Positions 45,113 through 52,326 of a stretch of 64,000 nucleotides of DNA are shown piece by piece; positions within the stretch are counted from its first letter, which is position 1; every line of letters begins with the position of its first letter. Under the pieces are notes generated by a model. The model searched no databases. It was not told the DNA's origin and was given only the letters and a program-made list of their open reading frames with translations. This DNA is from Arcobacter ellisii. GTDB taxonomy: Bacteria > Campylobacterota > Campylobacteria > Campylobacterales > Arcobacteraceae. The stretch lies in the NCBI RefSeq assembly GCF_003544915.1, contig NZ_CP032097.1:1798001-1862000 (forward strand). Direction: 5' to 3'. Position numbers and translations under genes: made by a program.

Positions 45113-45764
45113 AGATTTGAATATTTTACACAACTTCAATGTTTTATATCTTGAAGATGATGAGAGTTTATTAAAACATACAAGTGATGTATTAGAAGAT
45201 TTTGTAAATAATATTTATGCTGTAAAAACTTCTAAAGAGGCTCTTGATGTATTATTAAATAAAAAAGTTGATGTAATTATTTCTGATATTTTACTAAAAG
45301 ATGAAAATGGAATAGACTTTTTAAAGCACATTAAAAACAAAAATATCAATATTCCAACTATTCTTACGACAGCCCACACAGATACAAACTATCTACTTGA
45401 AGCTATAAAATTAAAAGTTGAAAACTATATTGTAAAACCTATAAATTTAAAAGAGTTATTAAATACTTTACATGAAGTATTACTTCCAATTATTCAAGAG
45501 AAAGAGATAAGAAAAAACAACAATGTTATAAAAACAATCTCTGCTATTACTGATAGTAAACAAGTTGAAATTGTAAAATTTATAATTAATAGTTTAGATA
45601 ATGAAAATTTATTTGTTGCTTCTTACACAGATATTATGGAAAAGTTTTCCATTTCAAAACCGACACTAATCAAACTATTTAAAGATTTAGCAGAAAAAAA
45701 CATCTTAGTAAAAGTTCAACATAAAACATATAGATTTAACGAAAGTGCTTTAGAAAATATTTAA
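45102..45764 (+). CDS. Response regulator with winged-helix-like output domain
   Basis: A 220-residue regulator. The receiver domain (residues 10-125) has the acidic pair Glu18-Asp19-Asp20, phosphorylation site Asp62 in IISDILLKDENG, and Thr/Lys positions in ILTTAHTDTN and IVKPINL. The C-terminal 70 residues (KFIINSLDNENLFVASYTDIMEKFSISKPTLIKLFKDLAEKNILV) look like a short winged helix, unlike the OmpR or NarL output domains. It is fed by the upstream kinase, and its DNA targets may include the divergent fdh operon. Confidence 0.85.
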   Translation: MINKDLNILHNFNVLYLEDDESLLKHTSDVLEDFVNNIYAVKTSKEALDVLLNKKVDVIISDILLKDENGIDFLKHIKNKNINIPTILTTAHTDTNYLLEAIKLKVENYIVKPINLKELLNTLHEVLLPIIQEKEIRKNNNVIKTISAITDSKQVEIVKFIINSLDNENLFVASYTDIMEKFSISKPTLIKLFKDLAEKNILVKVQHKTYRFNESALENI

Positions 45765-45773
45765 AGGATAATT

Positions 45774-46649
45774 ATGCTTTTTCCAAAAGAGTTTAAAAAT
45801 GAAAAAATTTTAGTTGAAGAAAAGATTTTTATAAATGTAACTCATGGAGGAAAAGGCAAACCTTTATTACTAATACACGGTTATCCTCAAACACACATTA
45901 TGTGGCATAAAGTTGTAGAAAAATTATCAAAAGAGTATTATATTATTTGTCCTGATTTAAGAGGTTATGGAGATAGTTCAAAACCTAAAGGTGATGAAAA
46001 ACACCTAATTTACTCAAAAAAATCTATGGCAAAAGATATGATAACTCTTATGCAAAAATTAGGCTTTGATAAATTTTTTGTAGCAGGTCACGATAGAGGT
46101 GCAAGGGTAACTCATAGGATGTGTTTAGATTATCCAAACAATATTTTAAAAGCTTGTGTTATGGATATTACGCCAACTTATCACATGTTTAAAAATACCA
46201 ACCAAGCTTTTGCAACTGGTTATTATCATTGGTTTTTTTTAATACAACCTGATTTTTTACCTGAAACAATGATTGGCAATAATCCAAGATACTATTTAGA
46301 AGAGAAACTAAAAAGATGGAGTGCAAAAGGTTCTGTTTTTGATAAAAAAGCAATTGATGAATATGTAAGATGTTTTGATAAAGACTCTATTCATGCAACT
46401 TGTGAAGATTATAGAGCTGGTGCATCTATAGATATGAGTGATGATGAAAAAGATAGAAATAGAAAAATATCTACTCCATTACTTGTACTTTGGGGAGAAA
46501 AAGGTTTTGTAAATAGAACTTATGATGTTTTAAATGTTTGGAAAGAGTATGCTTTAGATGTAGGTGGAGAAGCTTTAGATTGTGGGCATTTTTTACCCGA
46601 AGAAAAACCAAAAGAAGTAAGCCAAAAACTAAAAGAGTTTTTTAATTAG
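45774..46649 (+). CDS. Alpha/beta hydrolase, haloacetate (fluoroacetate) dehalogenase-like
   Basis: A 291-residue cytoplasmic hydrolase. It keeps the residues known from fluoroacetate dehalogenase: nucleophile Asp107 and Arg108/Arg111 in GHDRGARVTHRM, Asp131, halide-pocket His152-Trp153 (YYHWFF), Tyr213 (CEDYRAGASID) and base His272 (CGHFLPEE). It also has HGYPQT and PDLRGYGDSSKP. These together make hydrolytic removal of halide from a 2-haloacid plausible; an epoxide hydrolase-like activity is the alternative. It follows the response regulator by nine bases and is probably in the same operon. Confidence 0.85.
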   Translation: MLFPKEFKNEKILVEEKIFINVTHGGKGKPLLLIHGYPQTHIMWHKVVEKLSKEYYIICPDLRGYGDSSKPKGDEKHLIYSKKSMAKDMITLMQKLGFDKFFVAGHDRGARVTHRMCLDYPNNILKACVMDITPTYHMFKNTNQAFATGYYHWFFLIQPDFLPETMIGNNPRYYLEEKLKRWSAKGSVFDKKAIDEYVRCFDKDSIHATCEDYRAGASIDMSDDEKDRNRKISTPLLVLWGEKGFVNRTYDVLNVWKEYALDVGGEALDCGHFLPEEKPKEVSQKLKEFFN

Positions 46650-46920
46650 AACTCTGTTTAGTTGAGATTTCAACACCCTCGTAAGAAGTAGTTTTTATGG
46701 CTTTTAAAATATCTTCGATTTTTACTTTTTCATCATAAATAACAGTAACTTCTTTTGTATTAAGTCTTGCACTTACTTTTTCAATCCCATTTAGTTCATT
46801 TATAGCCTTTTTAACAGCTGTTGTACAAAGTGGACAATGCATTCCTTCTACTTTAAAAACTGAAGTTTTTGAAGCAAAACTAGAGCAAAGCAACATAAAA
46901 AATAAAACTAATATTTTCAT
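46642..46920 (-). CDS. MerP-like periplasmic heavy-metal-binding protein
   Basis: A 92-residue protein: a signal peptide (residues 1-16, LLCSSFAS) followed by a heavy-metal-associated domain with GMHCPLCTTAVKKAI, whose two Cys bind Hg(II), Cu(I) or a similar soft metal. Its stop overlaps that of the convergent hydrolase by eight bases. It lies four bases from the MerT-like gene, so both make a pair. No mercuric reductase gene is in the window, so the metal is not certain. Confidence 0.82.
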   Translation of the reverse strand: MKILVLFFMLLCSSFASKTSVFKVEGMHCPLCTTAVKKAINELNGIEKVSARLNTKEVTVIYDEKVKIEDILKAIKTTSYEGVEISTKQSSN

Positions 46921-46923
46921 AAT

Positions 46924-47250
46924 CTAATCCATAAAAAGTGGTATAAATTCAGGATAAAAAAGCAAACTTATAAGCAATACAAAAAATATTGAAAAAAATC
47001 CATACTGTTTATAAATCTCTCTTTTTTGGCATTTACAAGAGATTTTTTTTCTAAAATTTTTAAATGCAAATAAAAAAAATCCTATTGCTAAAATAGCAAG
47101 GGGAATTCTTGAATATTCTAAAGTTGTAAAATAACTTAGAACTCCACTTGACACTCCAAAAAATAAAAACAAAAACGCTGGCAAACAGCATATTGTTGAT
47201 AAAAGAGCAGTTATAACTGCTCCTATTATTGGTAAACTATTTTTGCTCAT
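46924..47250 (-). CDS. MerT-like membrane protein
   Basis: A 108-residue membrane protein with three hydrophobic segments. The first contains a vicinal Cys pair in LLSTICCLPAFLF, as in the MerT mercury transporter, and a loop carries KKISCKCQK, a second Cys pair. It would accept metal from the MerP-like protein and carry it through the inner membrane. Its start overlaps the stop of the transglutaminase gene by four bases. MerT is about 116 residues, so its length fits. Confidence 0.75.
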   Translation of the reverse strand: MSKNSLPIIGAVITALLSTICCLPAFLFLFFGVSSGVLSYFTTLEYSRIPLAILAIGFFLFAFKNFRKKISCKCQKREIYKQYGFFSIFFVLLISLLFYPEFIPLFMD

Positions 47251-48338
47251 AAAACTTCTTGAGAAGTATATGTGTAAGCGAATTTTTTTGCATCATAATA
47301 ATCTAACGCATCTTCACCAACTTCAGCATAAGGATAACCTAACATATTTAAAGGATATTGTGTTGGTTTTGGAGTCAAAATAAAATCTCTTGCACTATTA
47401 AATGCAACCCAATTCATCTCCCAAGAACCAAAGAAATATTTTTTAACATCTTTGATTTTTTTATCTTCATTTGTTAATTTTTCTGCAAGTCTTACTTTTG
47501 TAACATCAGCAGGATCTGCTGGAACCCAACCTAATCCATCTACATAAAATTCAGCTCTACAATGTTGTCCACCAGTTACATTTGCAAACCCTTTATCATC
47601 TGCTTTTCCACAAGCATTTGAGATTTTTGATTGCCCTGCTCTAAGTCCAAAGATTTCTCTTGCTGGAATTCCTGCATTTCTTAATAAACAAACAAAAACA
47701 GAACTAATGTCTGTACATTTTCCACCATAAATTTTTTCTTCAATTGATTTTTTAGCATCACCAATTCCACAACCTTTTACATTTTCATCTCTGTACATTG
47801 TTGTAACTGTCCAATCATAAATAGCTTGTGCTTTTTCTAGTGGAGTTTTAGCCTCTTTTGTAATTTCATTTGCATATTTTGTTAAACCAGATGTTACAGG
47901 AACATGTTCTGTTCCTTTTAAAAAGATTTTTATATCTTCAGGATAATTTGTATTTGATGTTGCATTTTTAAAATTTGTAGTTCTTTCTTGCATAATTACA
48001 TCAAAAGATACTTCAAGTTCTCTTTTTTTATCACCTTTGTCCCATTTTACATATAAAACTCTTGTATCATAATCATTTTTTACAACTTTTGCTTCATCAA
48101 AAGTTCCTTTATAAGAAAAATCAACAACCTTATGGTAACTCTCATCTTTTGGTAAAGGTATCCAAAGTTGTGTGATATCTGAACTATCTATTACATAACT
48201 ATTTTTTAATGAGAATTTTCTTGGTTTACTTGTAATTCCAAATGGATTTGTCTCTTCTTGTGCAAATGCAATATTTGGAGATAAAATCACAGCACCTGAT
48301 AATGCAGCTGTTGTTTTTAAAAATGTTCTTCTTTTCAT
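47247..48338 (-). CDS. TAT-exported transglutaminase-like protein
   Basis: A 363-residue protein with a twin-arginine signal (MKRRTFLKTTAALSGAVILS, cleaved near AFAQ). The transglutaminase-like cysteine protease core has Cys in YGGKCTDISSVFVCLLRNAG near residue 205, His in GGQHCRAEFYVDGLGW and Asp in PADPADVT. It is probably a periplasmic peptidase or crosslinking enzyme of unknown target. The start at 48338 has AGAGGTT before it; upstream codons of the frame lack a site. It is the first gene of an operon with the MerT- and MerP-like genes. Confidence 0.85.
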   Translation of the reverse strand: MKRRTFLKTTAALSGAVILSPNIAFAQEETNPFGITSKPRKFSLKNSYVIDSSDITQLWIPLPKDESYHKVVDFSYKGTFDEAKVVKNDYDTRVLYVKWDKGDKKRELEVSFDVIMQERTTNFKNATSNTNYPEDIKIFLKGTEHVPVTSGLTKYANEITKEAKTPLEKAQAIYDWTVTTMYRDENVKGCGIGDAKKSIEEKIYGGKCTDISSVFVCLLRNAGIPAREIFGLRAGQSKISNACGKADDKGFANVTGGQHCRAEFYVDGLGWVPADPADVTKVRLAEKLTNEDKKIKDVKKYFFGSWEMNWVAFNSARDFILTPKPTQYPLNMLGYPYAEVGEDALDYYDAKKFAYTYTSQEVL

Positions 48339-48529
48339 GATAGAATAACCTCTAATAGTTTTTTGTTCTATTAAGAGATAAAGTGAGGGAAAAGCTCTCT
48401 TTATGTCAAACCATAACCTATGGTCTTGAACTAAATTTTGCCTAATTTTAATATATAAATTATAAACCACCACTTAAATAGTAAAAAAAAATTTACTTAT
48501 TTTTAACTAATTTTTTAAAGATTGTTATG

Positions 48530-48564
48530 TATAATACCTACTTAAATTTTGCAAATATGCAAGG
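48530..48564 (+). promoter_or_regulatory. selD promoter and leader with palindrome half-site
   Basis: TATAAT at 48530-48535 is the -10 box. The leader then contains TTTTGCAAATATGCAAGG (48547-48564). Its AATATGCAAG matches nine of ten bases of one arm of the 21-base palindrome seen near fdhD. AAGGAT within this stretch is the likely ribosome site for the ATG at 48575. Confidence 0.5.
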
Positions 48565-48574
48565 ATAAATTTTT

Positions 48575-49612
48575 ATGAACAATGAATATAAACTAACAAA
48601 ATTCGTTCAAGCTGCTGGTTGAGCTGCAAAGATGGGTCCGGGGGACCTCAAACAAACAATTTGCCACTTAACACCAGATGATGAAAGAATTTTAGTAGGA
48701 TTTGATACAAGTGAAGATGCTAGTGTTTATCAAATAAATGAAAACCAAGCTATTGTTCAAACACTTGATTTTATTACTCCAGTTGTAGATGACCCATATA
48801 TTTATGGGCAAATAGCTGCTGCAAATGCACTTAGTGATGTATTTGCTATGGGAGCTGATGTTAAAACAGCCATGAATATAGTAGGTTTTGATAAAAAAAA
48901 TATATCAAAAGAGGCTTTAGGTCTTATATTAAATGGTGGAAATGAAAAAATCAAAGAGTGTGGAGGAGTTCTTTTAGGTGGTCATACTATTGAATCACCT
49001 GAGATGTATTATGGATTATCAGTAACTGGAATGATAGAACCAAATAAGGTAATAAGAAATAATACTCCAAAAATTGGGCATGTTTTAGTTTTAACAAAAC
49101 CTCTTGGAATGGGTATTTTAACAACAGCCATAAAAAGGGATTTGATTGATATTAACCTAATAAAAGAGTGCGCAAAAATAATGTCAAGTTTAAACTACTT
49201 GCCATCAAAAATTATGAGAAAATATGAAGTAAGTTCTTGTACAGACATTACAGGTTTTGGGCTTATGGGACATGCTTTAGAGTGTACAAATGAAATGGTT
49301 ACTTTTAGTATCTCTTGTAATAATGTTCCAGTGGTGATTGAAGCAATTGAATTAGCAAATCAAGATGTAATTCCTGGTGGAACAAAAAGAAATATGAAAT
49401 ATACAGAAGATAAAATCACATATTTAAACAATCTTCCAAACCATTGTAAGGCAATTTTATGTGATGCACAAACTTCAGGTGGTTTATTAATAGCTATGAA
49501 AGAAGATGACGCTAAAGAGTATATTAAAGAGCTTGAAGAGTTAAGTTTTGGATATGCAACTATTATAGGTCATGTAATCCCAAGGGGAATAACACCGATA
49601 ATTGTTCATTAA
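48575..49612 (+). CDS. selD: Selenophosphate synthetase, itself a selenoprotein
   Basis: A 345-residue enzyme that makes selenophosphate from selenide and ATP, the selenium donor for Sec-tRNA. The frame contains TGA at 48620-48622 (residue 16) in FVQAAG-U-AAKMGPGDLK, where E. coli has a catalytic Cys. The Lys after it, DFITPVVDDPYIYGQIAAANALSDVFAMGA and GCGGVLLGGHTIESPE-like blocks complete the family. Without readthrough the product would end after 15 residues. The mRNA forms a hairpin after the TGA. Translation of this enzyme depends on its own product. Confidence 0.95.
48620..48648 (+). promoter_or_regulatory. Sec UGA codon and bSECIS hairpin of selD
   Basis: The UGA (48620-48622) is followed after 11 bases by the hairpin GGGTCC-GGG-GGACCT (48634-48648), with a six-base-pair stem including one G-U pair and a G-only loop. 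This segment is GC-rich against the AT-rich surrounding sequence, supporting selection on structure. Confidence 0.8.
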
Positions 49613-49642
49613 ATAAAAAAGAGTAAAAACTCTTTTTTATTT
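49611..49642. terminator. Bidirectional terminator between selD and the Sel1-repeat gene
   Basis: A perfect 14-base-pair inverted repeat (arms 49611-49624 and 49629-49642, loop AAAA) overlaps the ends of both convergent genes and has A- and T-runs for termination in either direction. Confidence 0.85.
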
Positions 49643-50095
49643 ACAAAGTTCTGGATTTTCTTCGCAGATTGTTTGAAGATTTTCTTTTGCTTCTGCGTGT
49701 CCTTGAGAAGCTGCTTGTTTATAATATTTTATAGCTTTTTCAAAATCTTGTTCAACTCCAATTGCATTTTGATACATAGTTCCAAGATTAAATTGTGCTT
49801 CTGCATAACCTTTTTTTGCAGCTGATTCAAAAAGTTTTAAAGCCTCTTGATAAGATTGTTCAACTTCAGACCCAGTTGCATACATATTTCCTAAATCATT
49901 TTGAGCTTTAACATCACCTTTTAAAGCTTTTTCTTCTGTTATTTCAAAAGTTGATTTAATTTCATTATTTTGTGTTTGTTCAGTTTTTTCAACCTGAGTT
50001 TTTTCAATAGGTGTTTCGCCATTAGATTTATCTAAATATACAGCACAACCTACAATAATTGCCAAGATTGCAACACCTAAAACTACTTTTTTCAT
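49637..50095 (-). CDS. Sel1-repeat lipoprotein-like protein
   Basis: A 152-residue protein. The N-terminus MKKVVLGVAILAIIVGC has the shape of a lipoprotein signal with lipobox IVGC. After a Glu/Thr-rich linker, two Sel1-like repeats follow: AQNDLGNMYATGSEVEQSYQEALKLFESAAKKG and AQFNLGTMYQNAIGVEQDFEKAIKYYKQAASQG, which build helical pairs for protein contacts. Sel1 repeats have no link to selenium despite the name. GAGGGAAAT precedes the ATG at 50095. Confidence 0.8.
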   Translation of the reverse strand: MKKVVLGVAILAIIVGCAVYLDKSNGETPIEKTQVEKTEQTQNNEIKSTFEITEEKALKGDVKAQNDLGNMYATGSEVEQSYQEALKLFESAAKKGYAEAQFNLGTMYQNAIGVEQDFEKAIKYYKQAASQGHAEAKENLQTICEENPELCK

Positions 50096-50167
50096 TATTT
50101 CCCTCTTTTTATACAAAGATAATTTTTAGTTTTTATTTTTGTAATAATACCATTTATTTAAAAAATT

Positions 50168-50494
50168 CTATTTATTTAAAGCATATATATAAGTTTCTAT
50201 CTCTTCACCTGTTAAAAGTTTTGCTTTTGTTAAAACTCTTTTATACTCTTTCCCTTCAAAGTTATCTAAAAAATCCCATTTGTTGTTTAATTGAGTTGAT
50301 GAAAAAACTAAACCTTGAATATTATTTCCTTTATCATCTAAAACAATTCCAGGATAGCCCATGTCAGAACCCCAACCTTCTTTATATAGATTACCTTTTA
50401 CAGTTGAGTATTCCCAAGTGCCTTCTAATTCTTTTAAAATATGCTCATTTGGTTTATTTGGTGCCAAAGTTCCATATACAAATAATCTTTCCAT
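50168..50494 (-). CDS. Gamma-glutamylcyclotransferase-like (GGCT/AIG2) protein
   Basis: A 108-residue protein of the AIG2/GGCT family with the phosphate-binding-like RLFVYGTLAPNKPN at the N-terminus, GYPGIVLDDKGNNIQGLVF and WDFLDNFEGKEYKRVLTKA near the middle. Members split gamma-glutamyl amines or related bonds, and Glu in FEGKEY is the expected catalytic residue. The substrate is not known. It lies alone between two other genes. Confidence 0.8.
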   Translation of the reverse strand: MERLFVYGTLAPNKPNEHILKELEGTWEYSTVKGNLYKEGWGSDMGYPGIVLDDKGNNIQGLVFSSTQLNNKWDFLDNFEGKEYKRVLTKAKLLTGEEIETYIYALNK

Positions 50495-50738
50495 AAAATA
50501 AATTCCTTCTAATATTTATCAATAAATTCTAATGTCCAAAAGTAGGTAAAAAGTGTGTTTTTATTATCAATAACTTCTTCAAATCTTTTAAATTATCAAA
50601 TATTATTCTTTATATTCGAAAACCCATATTATAAAATCTATAAACAATTTTTATTAAATCTAATTATTAATTCAAAAAAGAGTCTTTTCTGAGTCATTTG
50701 AAAGTTATAATAGTTAGAAATCAAAGACAAGGAAGAAA

Positions 50739-50974
50739 ATGAAAAAAATATCTCTAGCTTTTCTTTTATCCGCTTCTATTTTATTTGCTGCGAATACAAT
50801 AGAACTAATAGGATAATATACCAAAGATTTATGGAATCCATTTAGAGTATTATTAGAAAAAAATATAATATGAAAAATGAAATAACAGCTTTTACTTTAC
50901 CCTTAAGAATTTTTTCTTTAGTTGAAGAAAATTTTCATAAAACATTAGAACTAGACCTAGTAAAAGCACTATAA
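50739..50974 (+). pseudogene. Remnant of a secreted protein gene
   Basis: A clear ribosome site (AAGGAAG) and ATG at 50739 start MKKISLAFLLSASILFAANT, a good signal peptide, but a TAA at 50814 ends it after 25 residues. Reading on in the same frame gives YTKDLWNPFRVLLEKN before another stop, and a short ATG frame (50870-50974) encodes a further 34 residues. This looks like decay of a periplasmic protein gene by in-frame stops. The stop is TAA, so selenocysteine is not an explanation. The rest of 50495-51096 holds only AT-rich sequence and one inverted repeat. Confidence 0.45.
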
Positions 50975-51058
50975 GAGAATATTTAATATGAATATTATTA
51001 TTATGATTGGTCAAAAAAATGGTTTAAAAATAGAAAAATTAAGTTTATTTATAAAAAA

Positions 51059-51077
51059 ATTCACACATTTTGTGAAT
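51059..51077 (+). promoter_or_regulatory. Inverted repeat before the TPR gene
   Basis: ATTCACA-CATTT-TGTGAAT lies 20 bases before the start codon of the TPR gene, just upstream of its AAAAAAAGGAAA ribosome site. It may be an operator or a weak hairpin ending the transcript of the decayed gene upstream. The T-run of a terminator is missing. Confidence 0.35.
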
Positions 51078-51096
51078 AATTAAAAAAAGGAAATAT

Positions 51097-51984
51097 ATGA
51101 AAAAATTTTTATTAAGTATTACACTAATGTCATCTTTGGTTTTTAGTGCACAAGATGAATGTTCTGGTTTATATAATGCAGGTGACTATAAAAGATCAGG
51201 TGATTGTTATATTAAACAAATTAAAAAAGACAATTCTCTTATTAATAATTATTATGCGGGTGATTCTTTAAGAATTCAAGGAAGACCTAAAGAAGCGCTT
51301 CCATATTTACAAAAAGCTGAGCAGTTAGCATTGGGAGAAAATGATTTAGCTTTTATTTATAATAAGTTATCGATGGTTTATTCAGTTTTAGGTAATCAAG
51401 AACTTCAATTAGCTTATAATATGAAATACTTAAATTCAGCATTAAAAAGAAAAAATAACTCTGATATTGGAGCTGCTTATAATAACTTAGGTTTATATTA
51501 CTCTAATTTAGATGATGAAAATAAAGCCTTAGAATATTATACAAAAGCTCTTGAATACAAAACTGAAAATGATAAAGCAATTACATACAATAATATAGCT
51601 CTTTCACATAGATATTTAGGAAATTATGATAAAGCTGCTGAATTTTATAATAAAGCTATAGAATTAAATCTAAAAAATGGAGATTATCTATCTTTGTGCT
51701 TAGCAAAATCAAATTTTGGAGCTTTTAAATATCTAATAGAAAATTATCAAGAAGCTGATACTATTTTACAAGATGCAAATACTATTTGTCATAATGCTGG
51801 TGATATTTCTACAGAAGCAAATAGTATAATTTATCTTGGTTTTTCTGCTTTAAAACAAAATAATATCCAACTAGCTAAATCTTACTATAATCAAGCAAAA
51901 CCTTTATCAGTTAAATCAGGAGATACTGTAATTTCAACAAATCTAAAAAATTTAGAAAATAAAATTAATTCTTATAATAAATAA
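51097..51984 (+). CDS. Secreted TPR-repeat protein
   Basis: A 295-residue protein with a signal peptide (residues 1-18, MSSLVFSA) and about six tetratricopeptide repeats of 34-40 residues; the clearest is AAYNNLGLYYSNLDDENKALEYYTKALEYK near residue 130, followed by AITYNNIALSHRYLGNYDKAAEFYNKAIEL. Two N-terminal Cys may form a disulfide. It is probably a periplasmic scaffold. The partner is unknown. A terminator follows at 52032. Confidence 0.82.
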   Translation: MKKFLLSITLMSSLVFSAQDECSGLYNAGDYKRSGDCYIKQIKKDNSLINNYYAGDSLRIQGRPKEALPYLQKAEQLALGENDLAFIYNKLSMVYSVLGNQELQLAYNMKYLNSALKRKNNSDIGAAYNNLGLYYSNLDDENKALEYYTKALEYKTENDKAITYNNIALSHRYLGNYDKAAEFYNKAIELNLKNGDYLSLCLAKSNFGAFKYLIENYQEADTILQDANTICHNAGDISTEANSIIYLGFSALKQNNIQLAKSYYNQAKPLSVKSGDTVISTNLKNLENKINSYNK

Positions 51985-52031
51985 AATTTATTTTTTGTAA
52001 TTTTTAAGCAAAAAATTATCGAGTTTTTTCC

Positions 52032-52060
52032 AAAATGGTATTTATTATAAATACCATTTT
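52032..52060 (+). terminator. Intrinsic terminator after the TPR gene
   Basis: Arms AAAATGGTATTTA and TAAATACCATTTT around a three-base loop, followed by TTCTTTATT, 48 bases after the TPR gene stop. Confidence 0.7.
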
Positions 52061-52145
52061 TCTTTATTATGTAAGAAAAAAGTAAAAAATAATTTACTCT
52101 TTTTAAGTTTTTATGAATAATTATTTTGATAGAATTTTTTGAAAC

Positions 52146-52168
52146 AAAACCCAATATATAGGGGTTTT
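52146..52168 (-). terminator. Terminator of the tRNA-Sec gene
   Basis: Arms AAAACCC and GGGTTTT with a nine-base AT-rich loop lie directly downstream of the CCA end of the tRNA on the minus strand, followed by GTTTC. Confidence 0.6.
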
Positions 52169-52170
52169 TA

Positions 52171-52269
52171 TGGCGAGAAGATGAAGGAATTGAACCTCCC
52201 ACGGCGTTTACACAAAAACCGTCAATCAGGGTTGAAGCCTGTGGTGCCCACCAGGTACACTTATCTCCC
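52171..52269 (-). tRNA. selC: Selenocysteine tRNA (anticodon UCA)
   Basis: The minus strand reads as a 99-base tRNA with the CCA end encoded. The anticodon loop CUUCAAC (UCA in the middle) sits on a CAGG/CCUG stem; the T-arm is GGAGG-UUCAAUU-CCUUC; a long variable arm (from ACGG to CCGU) lies between, as in tRNA-Sec. The D-arm is CUGGUGGG. The acceptor stem pairs well for the first four to five positions but, as I read it, needs a bulge further in. The UCA anticodon, length and nearby selA/selB make the identity firm. It is on the opposite strand to selA, 57 bases away. Confidence 0.9.
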
Positions 52270-52326
52270 ATTTAAAGAAAAGAAATCTTACATTAAAAAA
52301 TTTTAAAAACATCTGAAAGGGTAAAA

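Noticed and set aside
48632-49612. selD starting at the ATG at 48632
   Set aside because: This loses the glycine-rich N-terminus and the catalytic residue; the ATG at 48575 with promoter and ribosome site gives the normal length through the UGA.
49637-50095. A selenium link of the Sel1-repeat protein next to selD
   Set aside because: Sel1 repeats are named after a worm gene and have no role in selenium use; the gene is convergent and separated by a terminator.
50814-50816. A third selenoprotein at the short signal-peptide frame
   Set aside because: The stop is TAA, not TGA, and no hairpin follows.
51972-52271. A 99-residue minus-strand protein
   Set aside because: It runs across the tRNA-Sec gene and its terminator; the sequence has no family features.
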